From the NCBI GenBank assembly GCA_963971405.1, contig OZ020487.1, forward strand, positions 16,961,344 to 17,025,343: a stretch of DNA of 64,000 bases, written 5' to 3'. Made by a program: the position numbers and the translations under genes. Position 1 is the stretch's first letter. The number at the start of each line of letters is the position of its first letter. The DNA is from Psococerastis gibbosa (taxonomy: Eukaryota > Arthropoda > Insecta > Psocodea > Psocidae). Below the pieces are notes generated by a model that made no database searches, was not told the DNA's origin, and worked only from the letters and a program-made list of their open reading frames with translations. This document shows positions 1 through 12,300 of the stretch, in pieces.

Positions 1-522
1 TTAGGTACTTGTAATTTTAAGCGCTTTGGTCATAAACAATTATTGAATTGAATTATTGAAGTATTCGCACGTATACGTAGAATATTTGTAGAATATGTAG
101 CCTGTTGACAAGGCCAATGGTAGATTGTGTAGTTATTTCGCTTTACTTGTCCATGTATCACCATAGGGTAAAAACCATGTAAAAACAGAGTTGCCTTTAA
201 TGTTTATGTGTTTTGCACTTGTATAAACAAGTCTGGTGAAGTTTCCGGTTTGTGGTACATTTAATCAATGAGCTGGTTATGTGGGGCTAAAAGTTAAAAA
301 AAGCCGCCAAATGTAATTACAAACAACATCCATTTACTTAAACTCCATGTAATTTTTCTTAATGGAAGCTGAAATACCGAAGTGTATTACTTTGCATTAT
401 TGGCAGTCTGTGTAACTCGCATATTTTAAATACAAGATTTCTATCGGTACATTTCGTACTTCGCTTTAGCGGAGCCTTATCCCTTCCATGGGGGGTCGGT
501 GGCTCCGATCTTCACTTTCCAG

Positions 523-662
523 ATGTTCCCGTCTACGCAGCTACTGACAAAGATATCCTCACTCACTTTATTCTAAGGACATCTTTAGTCGTCCCTGTTC
601 AAGCCGAAAGGTTGCTGACGATTAAAAAACGGAATTTACTTCGGCCACGCGATGAGGAATGA
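523..662 (+). pseudogene. AAAP transporter copy, penultimate-type exon, probably broken
   Basis: After a good acceptor (CTTTCCAG, ending at 522) the frame reads D-VPVYAATDKDIL, then THFILRTSLVVPVQAE, and stops at 660-662. The acceptor phase (a preceding G completing GAT) is the same as in the last exon of the complete transporter at 9365-18053, whose matching segment reads DLCWQRCVLRTFIVMSAVLL. The shared LRT followed by a hydrophobic helix and AE suggests the same TM9 region. The similarity fades after VQAE, where a dispersed repeat and a hairpin MITE begin, and no consensus donor follows. I infer a tandem paralogue interrupted by insertions. A functional exon with an unseen donor is possible. 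Confidence 0.42.
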
Positions 663-788
663 AAAGTATCGCCTTCTGCATTTAAAATCCAAGGGAAGAT
701 AGAAGGACTGGCTAGAAGGTTTGCCAAGAGCACAACTTTCCTACTCTCCAAGGTCCAAATTTCCATGAAGATCACCAATCTTCTATTT
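600..788 (-). repeat. Dispersed repeat with ORF remnant, related to 43853-44040
   Basis: Read on the minus strand, this segment resembles 43853-44040 on the plus strand at nucleotide level (shared GAAGATT, ATTTGGA, CCCTTGGA and ATGCAGAAGG blocks in order). It also matches in one reading frame: KIGDLHGNLDL and SFYLPLDF here, KIRDHHDNLEI and SFYLPLEY there. I do not recognise the family. It is probably a fragment of an unclassified mobile element. Confidence 0.45.
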
Positions 789-1174
789 AGGTGCCCATTC
801 CATTGACCGGCTAGGGCTATTTCCAAAAACGGTGACGTGGTAGCAGACATTCAAGACTTAGGTGGCGTTTCCACCGACCTCGCATTGCAGAATTGACGGA
901 AATGTTTATTTTCCTCTATGCTATAGTTAAAATTGATCAATGATCACACAGTAAAATCACAAACAAACAAACTAAAATTAAAAAATGGCGTCATGAGATA
1001 TGTTAAGTACAAACATTTTAATAGATTTCTATAAAAAGAAAAATTCAAATTTCCGTCAATGTCATTTGCATTCTGCAATGCGAGATCGGTGGAGACGTCA
1101 CTTAAGTCTTTAATGTCTGCTACCACGTCACTGTTTTTGGAAATAGCCCTAGCCGGTCAATGGAATGGGCGCCT
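789..1174. mobile_element. Hairpin (foldback) MITE, AGGTGCCCATTCC-type termini
   Basis: Two arms of about 120 bases (789-911 and about 1048-1174) are near-perfect inverted copies. They share CCATTGACCGGCTAGGGC, the GTGACGTGGTAGCAGACATT core and CTCGCATTGCAG. The outer ends, AGGTGCCCATTCC and GGAATGGGCGCCT, match the ends of the element at 27773-27926, so this is a diverged member of the same family. There is no coding capacity. It separates the two recognisable exons of the upstream transporter copy. Confidence 0.75.
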
Positions 1175-1335
1175 AGTGAGGCTTCTAAAGAAGAATTCGT
1201 CGTACTTGTGCTCCCCACCGGATAGTCAGTATAGTTACTCGGATATTGCTGCAGGTGGCATGTCTCATCTTCGAGTGACACCCACCATTCTAACTTCTGT
1301 TATCTGTTACCAACACGTAACTTTTAAATTTTCAG

Positions 1336-1626
1336 GGGCCTCTCAGCGAACATAGTCGGCTTCTAACCCGGGATCAATATCTCCATGAGCTTCTAGATCT
1401 TCAGTACCGCCCCATACGGCATCAACCTAGTCATATTCCCAATCAGCAAAAACTTTTTTTGGTCATGGTGGTTATACTGGGAGTGATTGCTACAGGGCTC
1501 GCGACCTTCTACACCGTTCGCAATACCATTCTATACGCGGATATCACGCCTTCATGCGCAATGAATTTCACTGCTGCATCGCATTTATTAGAGTTACAGG
1601 TCTTGGGTAACTTTACGGGTTTTTAG
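1336..1626 (+). CDS. C-terminal exon of an AAAP (Aa_trans) transporter copy
   Basis: An acceptor (TTTTCAG) at 1329-1335 opens a frame of 96 codons ending in TAG at 1624-1626. It contains a hydrophilic stretch (GPLSEHSRLLTRDQYLHELL), then a membrane helix (KLFLVMVVILGVIATGLATF) and the tail YTVRNTILYADITPSCAMNF-TAAS. The tail aligns with the C-terminus of the complete transporter at 9365-18053 (FFSLRGVVWTSQFVPPCIVD-VKAAS), which supports a tandem duplicate. The TM10-equivalent segment was not found between here and 523-662, so the copy may be a pseudogene. The acceptor phase cannot be fixed without the missing exon. Confidence 0.55.
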   Translation, partial: GPLSEHSRLLTRDQYLHELLDLQYRPIRHQPSHIPNQQKLFLVMVVILGVIATGLATFYTVRNTILYADITPSCAMNFTAASHLLELQVLGNFTGF

Positions 1627-1844
1627 TTATCTACAGTATTTATAGTAATATTGAATCGAAAAAAACGTAATTATATTGAACACGTTATGTGTGTTTCATG
1701 AAGACTTTTTATTTTGACCCTCGCTCAAGATACCTACTAATGTGCAGTATATAATACTAGTAGTATATGTATTGTAGGTATGTATAGGTATATTTACGGG
1801 GATATTTAATATTTTAGCATATTATGTGCTTCCGGAAGATAAAA

Positions 1845-2074
1845 AAATAAATCAAATAAATAAATATTGACTTTTTGTTCTAATACTAGGCCATTAACCT
1901 AGCTAAGTTAAGGCTATAAAACCCTCTCTTACACTCAACTACGAAAGCCCTTGACCGCCTGCTTTACATGCCCTCCAAAGCATGCCCAGAGAATGTAGCA
2001 AGTGTGGGACTCGAACTAACAACCGTTCGGGTGAAAGTCGGAGCCTGTACCGCTATTCTGCATGTCCTCACTGA
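1845..2074 (-). mobile_element. tRNA-derived SINE (family A), copy 1
   Basis: Read on the minus strand, this copy starts with a tRNA-like head. An A-box-like stretch is followed by CTCCGACTTTCACCCGAA, which resembles a tRNA-Glu anticodon arm with TTC in the loop, and a B box at 2007-2017 (AGTTCGAGTCC). The body matches copies at 6338-6574 and 24040-24245. The 3' end is an A/T-rich AATAAATAAATA tail at 1845-1870. RNA polymerase III boxes and this tail are standard for tRNA-derived SINEs. Confidence 0.8.
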
Positions 2075-2250
2075 GTATGTGTCAGATTTCCAATAGAGTT
2101 CGCAATATTAAAGATTTTTCTTTTGCTTACCATGTTTTACGCTATCCCAAAGCATTTGGGCAATCCTTCAGGAATGATTTTTAGAAATTAATTCCAACAT
2201 GTACTATATTATGCGTAGGGACTCACCCTTAGCCATATTCGTCGTCACTT

Positions 2251-2360
2251 TTAAAGGTCATGAAATGCGACAGAGATAGAGAGATGGGGCATTTGCCGTA
2301 AGGCGCTTATTCCACATACGTCAATAGTCAATAGCAAATATGGTATTGACGGACATTTCA
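2251..2360. mobile_element. Solo arm of the TA-flanked hairpin MITE family
   Basis: The stretch TAAGGCGCTTATTCCACATA followed by CGTCAATAGTCAATAG matches one arm of the hairpin elements at 27773-27926 and 55605-55748, but no opposing arm is seen nearby. It looks like a truncated or recombined copy. The sequence to its right, up to about 2530, is open on the minus strand for 92 codons but resembles no family I know. Confidence 0.5.
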
Positions 2361-2479
2361 ATTTTTCATTTAGTGTAGTGACAACACGATGCTCTGGCAA
2401 GGCATCGTTGATATCAAGCCCTATCAAGTCCAGATTTTGGTAGATTCTCCAATCTCCTACAAAGAAGCGGTAGTGTATG

Positions 2480-3315
2480 TCGAAAATATATAAAATCGAG
2501 GCTACAAACAACAATTGACTGCCATCCAAGCGTCAAAAAATATTTTTTCTGTAGTAGCCTAAATTTATTACAATTCCGATTTAAGCGAATTCAGTGCTGT
2601 AGCTTTCACGGCTGACCTTGGAGTCGGCAATGACTTTTCTAAGTCTTTTGATTTTAAAAGCCGAAAATACACCAAATCGAGGCTACAGACAACAATTGAT
2701 TGCCATCCAAGTGTCCAAAGTTTTTGGAAGTATTACAATTTTGACTTTATCGATTTCGGTGCTGTAGGCTTTCATGGTTGACCTTGGAGTGGGCAATGAC
2801 TTTTCTAGGTCTTTTGATTTTAAAAGCCGAAAATACACCAAATCGAGGCTACAGACAACAATTAACTGCCATACAAGTGTCCAAAGTTTTTGGTAGTATT
2901 ACAATTTTGACTTTATCGATTTCGGTGCTGTAGGCTTTCATGGTTGACCTTGTAGTGGAAAATGACTTTTCAAGGTCTTTTGATTTTAAAAGCCGAAAAT
3001 ACAACAAATCGAGGCTACAGACAACAATTTACTGCCATAGAAGTGTCCAAAGTTTTTGGTAGTATTACAATTTTGATTTTATCGATTATCGATTTCGGTG
3101 CTGTAGGCTTTCATGGTTGACCTTGGAGTGGGCAATGACTTTTCTAGGTCTTTTGATTTTAAAAGCCGAAAATACACCAAATCGAGGCTACAGACAACAA
3201 TTAACTGCCATACAAGTGTCCAAAGGTTTTGGTTGTATTACAATTTTGACTTTATCGATTTCGGTGCTTTAGGCTTTCATGGCTGACCTTGGAGTGGGTA
3301 ATTGCTTTTCTATGT
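2480..3315. repeat. 166-bp tandem array, about five copies
   Basis: The phrase CCGAAAATACACCAAATCGA recurs with small changes at 2481, 2661, 2827, 2993 and 3166, giving periods of about 180, 166, 166 and 173 bases. The longer last period comes from a short duplication of ATCGATT. Each unit also carries GGTGCTGTAGGCTTTCATGG and a TTGACCTTGGAGTGGGCAAT block. It is non-coding; the inner units are the most alike, as expected from local unequal exchange. Confidence 0.9.
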
Positions 3316-5977
3316 CTATTAATTCACCCCTAGATGCTGCTTAATTATTTTGGTCAACAGGAAAATAACCCCATAACAATTGGAAATCATTTACTATGCA
3401 TGGGGAAAATTTTAACCCCCACACGACCTATGTTTATGCGAGCATAGCGGGAATGACCTAAATCGTCGGTGAGGCTTTACTCATCAAGTTGTTCCCTTGA
3501 TGCACGACTATTACGTAACGTGGCTGATAGAATCAGTTGGCGTTAGGTATGGAATGGAACCTACACTGAGTCCAAGCTACACCAAAATTTCAGTTTCTTT
3601 TGTTTAGTGTCTCGTGAGTGATAAAATAAAACTAAAAATGACATAACTTCAAAATATCAAATTATTTGAAAAATACTGTTTTCCAGCGTGGGACGAACTT
3701 AGCTGGCTTTAAGGTATGGAACTGCTTATAAGTCCGTAGCAAACCCTGTATCAGGTGTAAAGGTCTTTAGGAAATTCATAAATTCTAAAATTGCCCTTCA
3801 GGCTTCGAGTGATTGCTTACATAGTGCATTTGAATGTGCAAATAAATATATTACCATATAAAGCTCAGTGGCTGAGCATATTTTTTGGCAAGGGTGCAGG
3901 CAACGAAATTAATTATTCTTTCATGTACTGTCCAAATTATAGACTCAGCTGCTTACAAAGAAATGTGTATCTATGCGACTTACTTTTATTTTTACCGCGC
4001 CTTGATATCCTCATGGAGGAGCGGCGACACGACAGCAGCGTTTCACTCAGTCCTATTCTGTGCGTCCTCGGTTATCTATTTTTCAAAACCATTTGGAGGA
4101 GATCAGTGAGAAATTACATGAGTTTTGTTGTTCTTCAAGAAAATATACTAATTGCTGGTACCTACTGTTACATATTACGTACAGGGTATTAGTTATATAA
4201 TAATAACAGCTTAACATCAGTTTGAACCCATTTATTAACGTAAAAATGATTAGAAATGGTGATAAGTCAAATACTTGTTTTCTACATATTGAATTTCCAA
4301 AAATTATCAACTAAGCTGGTGAAGTGGAACTGAATAGACTCGCTTCAGGGCGTACAATAGAACGATAAGATTTGGGGACAGCGCTGCAGATAACTTGCGG
4401 TCTAGTATAGTGCCGCTAATTTCAGTATCCGGCGGTGTAGTGATTTGCTCCATTCTACTGCACTTGCGTTTAACTCGAATTAGACCCCATACGAATAAAG
4501 TGCATAAAACCATCCTGACAACTAAATGGAAGCCATAGTGTCGTCTACTTAGATAGGTAGCTAGCTACTGTCAGTTAGCATGGGCAGGGGGGCACTTGCC
4601 CCCTTAATCTTCAAAATTAATTTTATTATTAATTTTTTTTCTATTTGTCATATTATCATATAATTTACAATAACATCCGCCTTATCGGGTTTGTATCCTT
4701 CTTTGCATATTTAAGGATCAGTGCCCCCCCCCCCCCTAAAGGTTGCAAATACTGTGCCCATTCTCCACATTCTTATAAGTTTCGGTCTAAGACTCGGGAC
4801 TGTTCCTTGCATCACTGTAATCAGCAAATTTTATTAATTAATCATAACCACTTGTTTTTTGCCTTGAAAATTGAAAAGGCGTAAACCCACACTATTTCGT
4901 GTTGAAATAATCACCATAGTAGGCCCGCTGGTACTTCGTCTGTAACTTCAAAGTGTTACTGATATCAAAATGCGTATTCCATTATTATTTCAGGGACCTT
5001 TGGGCCACTATAAGTAGGCCTGGATCCATAAAAAGTCCTTCAGGACATAACTTTCTTACTTTGTTCCCATATGGAAACCTTGGAAGGCTTGGATTTGCCA
5101 GTGCTGCAGGAGAGTCTACAGAATAAGAGTTTGTACATACATACAATAGTAGGCCTACTTGTATTAGCCTATACTGTGCGTCTTACAGTCATGTACTATT
5201 GAAGGAAGTAGCCACCTTGAACTTTATGAGCAATTATTTTTGTAGTAGGTGACCTTATTACGGTAAGGCCTGCAAGACGGACTGAATAAGTGCTAAAGGA
5301 GTTTGAAAAATTAATTACTGCCGAAAATAATTTACTGCTAAAGACCTTGCGAATAGGACATCAGACTAGACACACAATTGAAAACATGGCAGCATGCAGG
5401 ATGCACATGGAAAGCTTTGAAAGGCTGGCTGTGCTTGTAGTTATCGTGTTCGCCTAGTTGATAATAATCCCACTCAGAAGCCTGCTGTTGTAGTATTTGA
5501 TTAAATTATGGCAGAGACTCTGTAGCCTGTGGGTGGGTTTATATTTCAATATTGCCAAATGGCTCTACTTTATTATTAAACAATGGTAATTAAATAGGAA
5601 CTATTTTACGAAATAAACCTAGCCTGTGATTGATTGGTACGGAATTGGCACTTGGGTACTTATAACAATAGGCTACATGACAGTTGTGACAATAAAATAT
5701 GCTACTATATCATTTTCAAGAAATCAGAATAATTGGAAGACAATATCTTTTAAAATGGTACGATTTGGCGCAGAGTCAAATAGTAAAATCGAAGATTAAG
5801 GAGCAGCAGTGGAAAATAAAATTATAAGGATGCACCGAAAAAATTACAAAATAACAACATGGAAAAGGAGTCGGCAAACCGCGACTGCAAGAATAGTCCA
5901 TGCGTACTGGGTCTGTGTGTGGCCAGCTTTTATTGAACTACAATAATTATTGTGGAAGCGGAAGTATGGTTATACTA

Positions 5978-6008
<31 letters not shown>

Positions 6009-6337
6009 TATATATATGTATATCAAATTATTCTTGTAAGTTAATAAATAAACTACAGAGCTCAGCGCTTTCGGATCAGCGGCGGCGAGGCTTTTCATTT
6101 CATTGCCACCAGAGATGATACGAGTTTCAAGAGTTTCAGGGTGGCTTGTCAAAGTTTTCTCATGCAGCGGTATGAATGAGGAGCGAATGTTGAGTGCATG
6201 GGAAGGAGTCCGTACATACCTCTTTATTTTTCTTATTAGTATTTACTTATTAATTGTATTGTTTTATAATACCGTATTGTGTGTTAATTGTAAGATTCGC
6301 CCATATGGAAAATAAAGGCAATTTTTTTTCTTTCTTC
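3316..6337. other. Gene-free stretch with low-complexity DNA
   Basis: Only short random open frames occur here. A (TA)n run with interruptions lies at about 5979-6020. G- or C-tract-bearing repeat debris lies at about 4585-4740 (GGGCAGGGGGGCA to a run of C's). No splice-flanked conserved exon was found. Confidence 0.6.
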
Positions 6338-6574
6338 TTTCTTATAAATAAATAAATAATATAAATCTTGACTTTTTTTGTTCAATTACTAAGACAACCT
6401 AGCGTAGTTATAGGGCTATAAAGCCCTCTCATACACTCAACTAGGATGACCCGGGACCGCCTACTTTACAAGCCCTCCGAAGCATGGCCAGAAAATGTAG
6501 CCAGTGTGGGACTCGAACCAACAACCTTTCGGGTGAAAGTCGGAGTCTGTACCACTACTCTACAGGTCCTGACC
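6338..6574 (-). mobile_element. tRNA-derived SINE (family A), copy 2
   Basis: This is a second minus-strand copy of the SINE at 1845-2074. It has a clean B box (GGTTCGAGTCC) at 6509-6519, the CTCCGACTTTCACCCGAAAG arm, and the same body ending in an A/T-rich tail at 6338-6375. It is the best preserved copy for judging tRNA ancestry. Confidence 0.85.
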
Positions 6575-9363
6575 TTATGTAGGATTATTTCATATTTATG
6601 ATTTGAAGATTCCTATACCCTCAACTCAACCTATAAATACAGTATTAACTGGTAGGAATCAAAGTTATCTAGGCTGCTCATCTTCATTTTTAATTCCGGT
6701 GTATAGACAATTTCGATGAACCGCAGTTCACATTATTCCTGGTGTAAAATAGGCTTTATGATGTAATTTTTTTTTATGTCGGGCTAGAATGCTTGATTAT
6801 GGCAGTACTACAGCACTGTAATTAGTGAAGGGCGGGGCGGGACCAAGGACCAGATATTTTGGAATCGGTAACCCCGATTTTTTTTTTTTTTCAAATTTCT
6901 TTGTGTTTTTGGTCATATCAAGGCCTCAGTTCTGTCCGGTCTTCTGTTTTGTCAGCTTCTACCTTCTGTTCTCGGTTCAGTCCGACCAAATCATAATTAT
7001 AAATTATACCTGTATAACATTATTATTATTGTAATTTAACTTTGAATGGAAATACAAATTTATTGTATTGAAAAAAAAAACGCGACTCAGATGAAGTGCC
7101 TACGATGGGTTGTTGGTGGAACAAGGTGGGTCCAAATCCGAAATGACAGCATCACGCAAGACAGCTGCAAATGGATTCCATAGACAGAAGAATGAAGAAC
7201 AAACAGCTGCAATACTTTGGCCACGAAGAAGTAAAAAGAGTAGAAGTAAAAAAAACATGTTAGGATAAGTTATTGTACATTATATAGGCACTGTAGGAAC
7301 AGTTATTGTAACGCAGTATAACGTACGGGTTACGATGAGAATGCGAACATCTCATTAGTGTAAAATTCAATACGTGTATATGCATTAATGAAACACCCTT
7401 GAAGGCTTGAACATAACCTCTATTTCAAGGTTTTGGTTTGACATTCAACATTCGGTTACGATGTAAACATATGCATATGCGATAGAACAAATTATGTATA
7501 ATTATAATTTGATATGAAAAATGATGTTGTCACTAACATTCAATGGCGGATCAAGGGAGGGGTCAGGGGGTCATGATCCCCCCTAAATGAGTAAATTCAT
7601 AAGATACCTAATAAATAAAAATTGAATAAAAACTTACCCTTTAAACTTGCAAAAAACTTGTGACTCCCCCTAAATTTTCAGCTGAATCCGCCCTTGCTAA
7701 CATTGGTATAGCTTATGAAAACTGAGTGCTTCATGTTGGAATTACTGACATGCAGCAACTTATCTGAACTAATGAAGTAATCTGAAAATCCTGCTGCTGT
7801 CATGCTCGATGACCTCAATGACCGTGTACACGATAAGGACTGCCCAAAAACCTGTCAGAGTTTAGAAACTTGCTGGTCTGAAAGGTGTTGGCATGTTTGA
7901 GAGACGGTTGTTGAGTGGTTACGCTAAGGGGACGAATTATACCCGGACTATAACAAAGCATAAATAGAAGCTACCTACCGCAACTAAGGAAAAGTGAGTT
8001 AACCCAGAGGGACGCAATGTGAAACCTTAAGTTATCGTACAATGAACTGTTGAAGGGGCTACCAAGTAAAACCAATTTTGAGCTACCGTAGCATAATAAA
8101 TATCGATCATGTTATGGTTGGTGTGGACAATGGACAGAAAATACTGGAAATGTGTGCACACGGTTCTAGTGACGGAAAAATGTAGAGGAACATTGTTTCT
8201 ATTGCATGCGTTCACAGGTCACAATTTCATAGATTTCGGGTCAGTTGCCCTTAAAATAATTCTTAACTGCATTGCCCCCTTTGGGATGTTTTTTTACTGT
8301 TCTTGCGGACATATTGTATGCGAGTATATTGTAATTGACGTAATTACGAGTAGCCTATTTGTTTTAGTAACACCAAGATAGGTACTAGTGCATGAATTCC
8401 GGGATTAATCCCGGAGTTAATTGTATCAAATCTGGAAATCCCCGGATTGAGAAAAGGTTCGGGATTGCTACCTCCACTATACGTCCTTTCCTCAATGATA
8501 TCGTAGCTCTAAGATCAATACTTCCATATGAAATTATATTTTGCAAAAAATGTTACGTGAAACTCCCCGGCGGAGCCATTAATGACTCACGTCTACTTAA
8601 CACAAATCGGTTCATTACATTGAATCAAATGACTGATCATCCATAGAAATAGAACTGTAATTTTCATCTTGATCGATAATTATACCGTTAGGCAGGTATC
8701 ATCCGCAGGAATTTCATGCTTTAATATTTTCATGGTTAATCGCTCTTGAGACCTCGTTTTGTGTCTAGATTATCATTAAAAAATTGCTGTAGTTACAGGG
8801 GATTACTGGCACTTTAATATTTTCATGGTCTGCTCTAGAGACCTTGTTCTGTGTCGAGGTTATTCTAAATAAAATTACTGTAGTTATAGAGGGGGCATTT
8901 CCTGAGAATATATTATCAGCTCGTCACTAAGAAAGTTACTTCAATACTATTGAATCAATTGAACAGTAGGCTTTGTATATTAATTGTGCAATACTTCTTT
9001 TATTTTGCGTGATCAAGGGTAGCATTCTACCCTTAAGTGCACAGTGTTATTTTTGCCAGAAAGATTGCCTTCAATATTTAAAGAAGTAAGCATTGCTTAT
9101 AAGTGTTGGTAACAGTAATGACGTACCTTTAGGTAGTGGTGTTGTCCAAGTTTGGTGCCATTATCTCAATTAGTTCTGGAAAAAACAGGAAAGTGTTCCC
9201 CGATTTTATTATTTTTTTCCGGGCTAGACTTGCAGCCTAATTTAAGATTGACTATTCCTATTATACTGCATTCGGAAATTTATCAAAGCTTATTATTATT
9301 ATCAAAATTTGTTAACCACCTATTTCATATCTCTTGATTTATTTCATGTCTTTTCAATTTCAG
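6575..9363. other. Intergenic region upstream of the complete transporter
   Basis: It holds one MITE (7541-7696) and a diverged tandem duplication of about 115 bases at about 8700-8895, in which CTTTAATATTTTCATGGT and TGTGTCTAGATTAT / TGTGTCGAGGTTAT recur. The transporter ATG sits one base after a splice acceptor, so a non-coding 5' exon and promoter should lie in here, but I cannot place them. Confidence 0.5.
7541..7696. mobile_element. hAT-like MITE, perfect 8-bp duplication CTAACATT
   Basis: The ends CAATGGCGGATC and GAATCCGCCCTTG form a short imperfect terminal inverted repeat, flanked by identical CTAACATT copies at 7533-7540 and 7697-7704. The 156-bp interior is non-coding, with G/C runs near the ends. 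It is related to 39433-39616 and to the partial copy near 62740-62880. An 8-bp duplication is typical of hAT elements. Confidence 0.85.
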
Positions 9364-9364
9364 A

Positions 9365-12300
9365 ATGTCCCAAGACGAGCAGGAAGGGGACCCCCTTCTG
9401 GGGGCTGGAGCCACCCCTCAGGTGACACTGATATCATCGCCACAGCAGCTGTCTGTCATTTTTGCTGTAGCCTGCATTGTAGATCAGTTTGGAATAAACC
9501 CGATTATTGTTCTTCCTAGAGCGATCATCTTGTGTGGTAAGCACTCGTCCTTCTTCTTATAGTTGTGGATATCTTATAATGCATGTAAAGGGAATGCATC
9601 ACTTTGTCTCGTCTCGTGTTGCAAAATAATTTTTGAGTTGGTGGAATTGTCGCATTGACTGCTACAAAATAAAAATGTTAGTTTGGTGCAAAACGCGTAT
9701 AGTATCAAAAATTATTAATTTAAATATTACAACCCATAACTTAATGTTGTAGAAGCATTTAGATTTTTGAAGTTTTTTGTCTCTCCTACATGTATAGTTT
9801 CAAGTGACTAATTGCTTTTTGCATACATGCTCCTTAATTACAATTTTCTTTAGACTACTGAATGGCTTGGTTTCTTATAGGTTGGATTGGGTTTCCACTG
9901 GCGATATGCGTGTTTGCTTTGTCCATATACACAGCTATGCTGCTGGGCAGATGTTGGGTGATTGCTGAGTCATTAGATCATACCATGACTAGAAAGACAA
10001 GGTAATTGCACTGTTTTTAGCTCACCAGAAGAAGTTAAGTTATACTGTTGAGATAGGCTATTTAATATCGGCTAAAATTGCTTAAGCATCTACCTCAGCT
10101 AACAACCCTCAAAATCAGCTTATATTTAAAAACTAGGTAAACGTTACGTTATCGTAAACTTGCTCAATTCTGTGCATACTACATATTGGTATTTTCTTTT
10201 GCACAGTTTTAAGCTCACCAAGATATTTGGCCAGAAGAAGTTAAATTATACAGTTGAGATACCCAATATCGGCTAAAATTGCTTACGCATCGACCTTAAC
10301 TAACACCCCTCAAAATCAGCTTATATTTAAAAACTAGGTGAACTTTACGGAATTCAAGTGTTACTTTATCGTAAACTTGATCAACTCTGTGCATACTACA
10401 TATTGGTATTTTCTTTTCAGGTATCCTTATACTGCCCTTGTGACATTAGCATGGGGACACACTGCAGGATATTTAGCTAATATTTTTCTCAATTGTTCTG
10501 TGTTTACTAGTAACATCCCTGCTCTAGTCATAGGTATGTTCTGAGCATGAAAATTTTACAGTTTCAAAAACCCCGTCATTTTCTGTATAGAAATCTGCAT
10601 AGTTCTCGTAGTAGGGCCTACACTAGTAGTTGCCGAGTTCAATAGGTACTGTTGCGTGTCACTACTATTGTTGAAAATTAAGTTTTATTTAACAGGTTTA
10701 ACCTTGCATTCAGTGCCGGGTTTGGCTATGGGGCACTGTGGGCCCGGGCCCCAGGGCCCCCACAAAAATGGGGCCCCCACAAAACGAAAAAATACAAATA
10801 AAAAATTGAAAAAATTAAAAAAAATCAAAACAGATAACTTTTTAAATTTTCGCGGGAAATTCGAACGCATCGTGGCATTAATGACTCATTTTTGATAAAA
10901 ATTTAACAAAAAATGAAGTATGTCCACTCCTGCTCTGAAACCACGATTGTTTTGCTTCATTAAATACAAATTGAAAATTTGAAATCAAATTTCTAAATTG
11001 AAACTACTTTTATCAGCACTTTCTGGTTGGTATATTGTTAAGGTAAGTAGCATAAGTTAATTCTTATATTAGAGGCGGAAGTACCTAATAGTTGTTCTTT
11101 ATAAGATAAGGTCCTTATTTTTCGTATTCTGCGCCCATTTACCACAATTCACAGAACGCATCAAAACTTTGTAAGCCTATTAATTTTAATACGAAATGTG
11201 CCCAGCCACGTGGTCGCCACAAAATCGAGCACGTTATAAATATAAAATTCATTGGTCTAAAATGTTATATGTCATAAAATGTTATATTATAAGACGCATG
11301 ATTCGGAATTTTGAGATGTTTTATACAAAAGGGGATAAAAAATAAAATGTATTCGATTTTGTGGTGACCACGTGGCTGCACATTTCATCTTAAGTAGGGC
11401 AATAGGAACAAGTGGACTAGATAATTAGGCTCTGGCTAGTGAGTTCTGAAAAAACTAATTTATTACAATTTTTATTTTTGATTCCGTAGTGAAATAATGG
11501 ATCGTCACAAGGGAAAACGCGAATATGCAAGCGGCAGTGAAAAGCGGAAAATCGCAGCAGATAAAGAAAACAAAATTCAAGATGTTTTATCTAAAACGCG
11601 CCGTATAACGGATTTTGTAACAAAAATAGAGACGGGTCCATCTACTCCTAGTTCTACTTCTAATTTTGTTGAAATGATGAGTGGTGATTCTGATTTTCCT
11701 GCATCTTCTCAAGTTATTGCTAGCCCTACCCAAGAGGTAAGAGTTTGACTTTAATTACTTAATTAAGGTGACCGCAATCAAAAATTACCGACCCCACTCA
11801 CCCCAGTAATTCTTATGGAATTAAAAATGGGGGACTCCTGTTAATTTACTGTATGAATTAAACCTACCTAAACTTGAGTCGGCCATGCCGAAAGGATTGT
11901 TTACAAAATTAATTACAACTGTAATTGTTTTACTTGTAGGCAGTAATTGATAACAATGACGAATCCGAAAATACTGCTGATGATGGATTTTGCAAAGAAA
12001 ATGACGTGGGATTGTGGCCAGCAGTTCTTAGTCAACAACACATCGACTATTGGATCAAGAAAGGAAATTTGGAAACTCAGCATTGTAATGAAGATATTTT
12101 GAAAGAAAAAAGCTTGGGACAAGTAGATGCAGTGAAAAGAAGAAAATGCCATGCAAGTTTATTCCTTCGTCAAACTCAGGCAGGCAAGTCTATAAGCCGC
12201 TCTTGGTTATGTTTTTCACCTAGTACGGGGAAGCTATACTGCTTTTATTGTAAATTGCTCTGCAAATCAGCAAATCAGTTTTCAACTGAAGGGTTTGCTG

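Noticed and set aside
2251-2529. 92-codon minus-strand open frame as a gene
   Set aside because: Part of it is a MITE arm, and the rest shows no homology or splice support.
5979-6020. (TA)n tract as a regulatory site
   Set aside because: A simple repeat with no gene start nearby.
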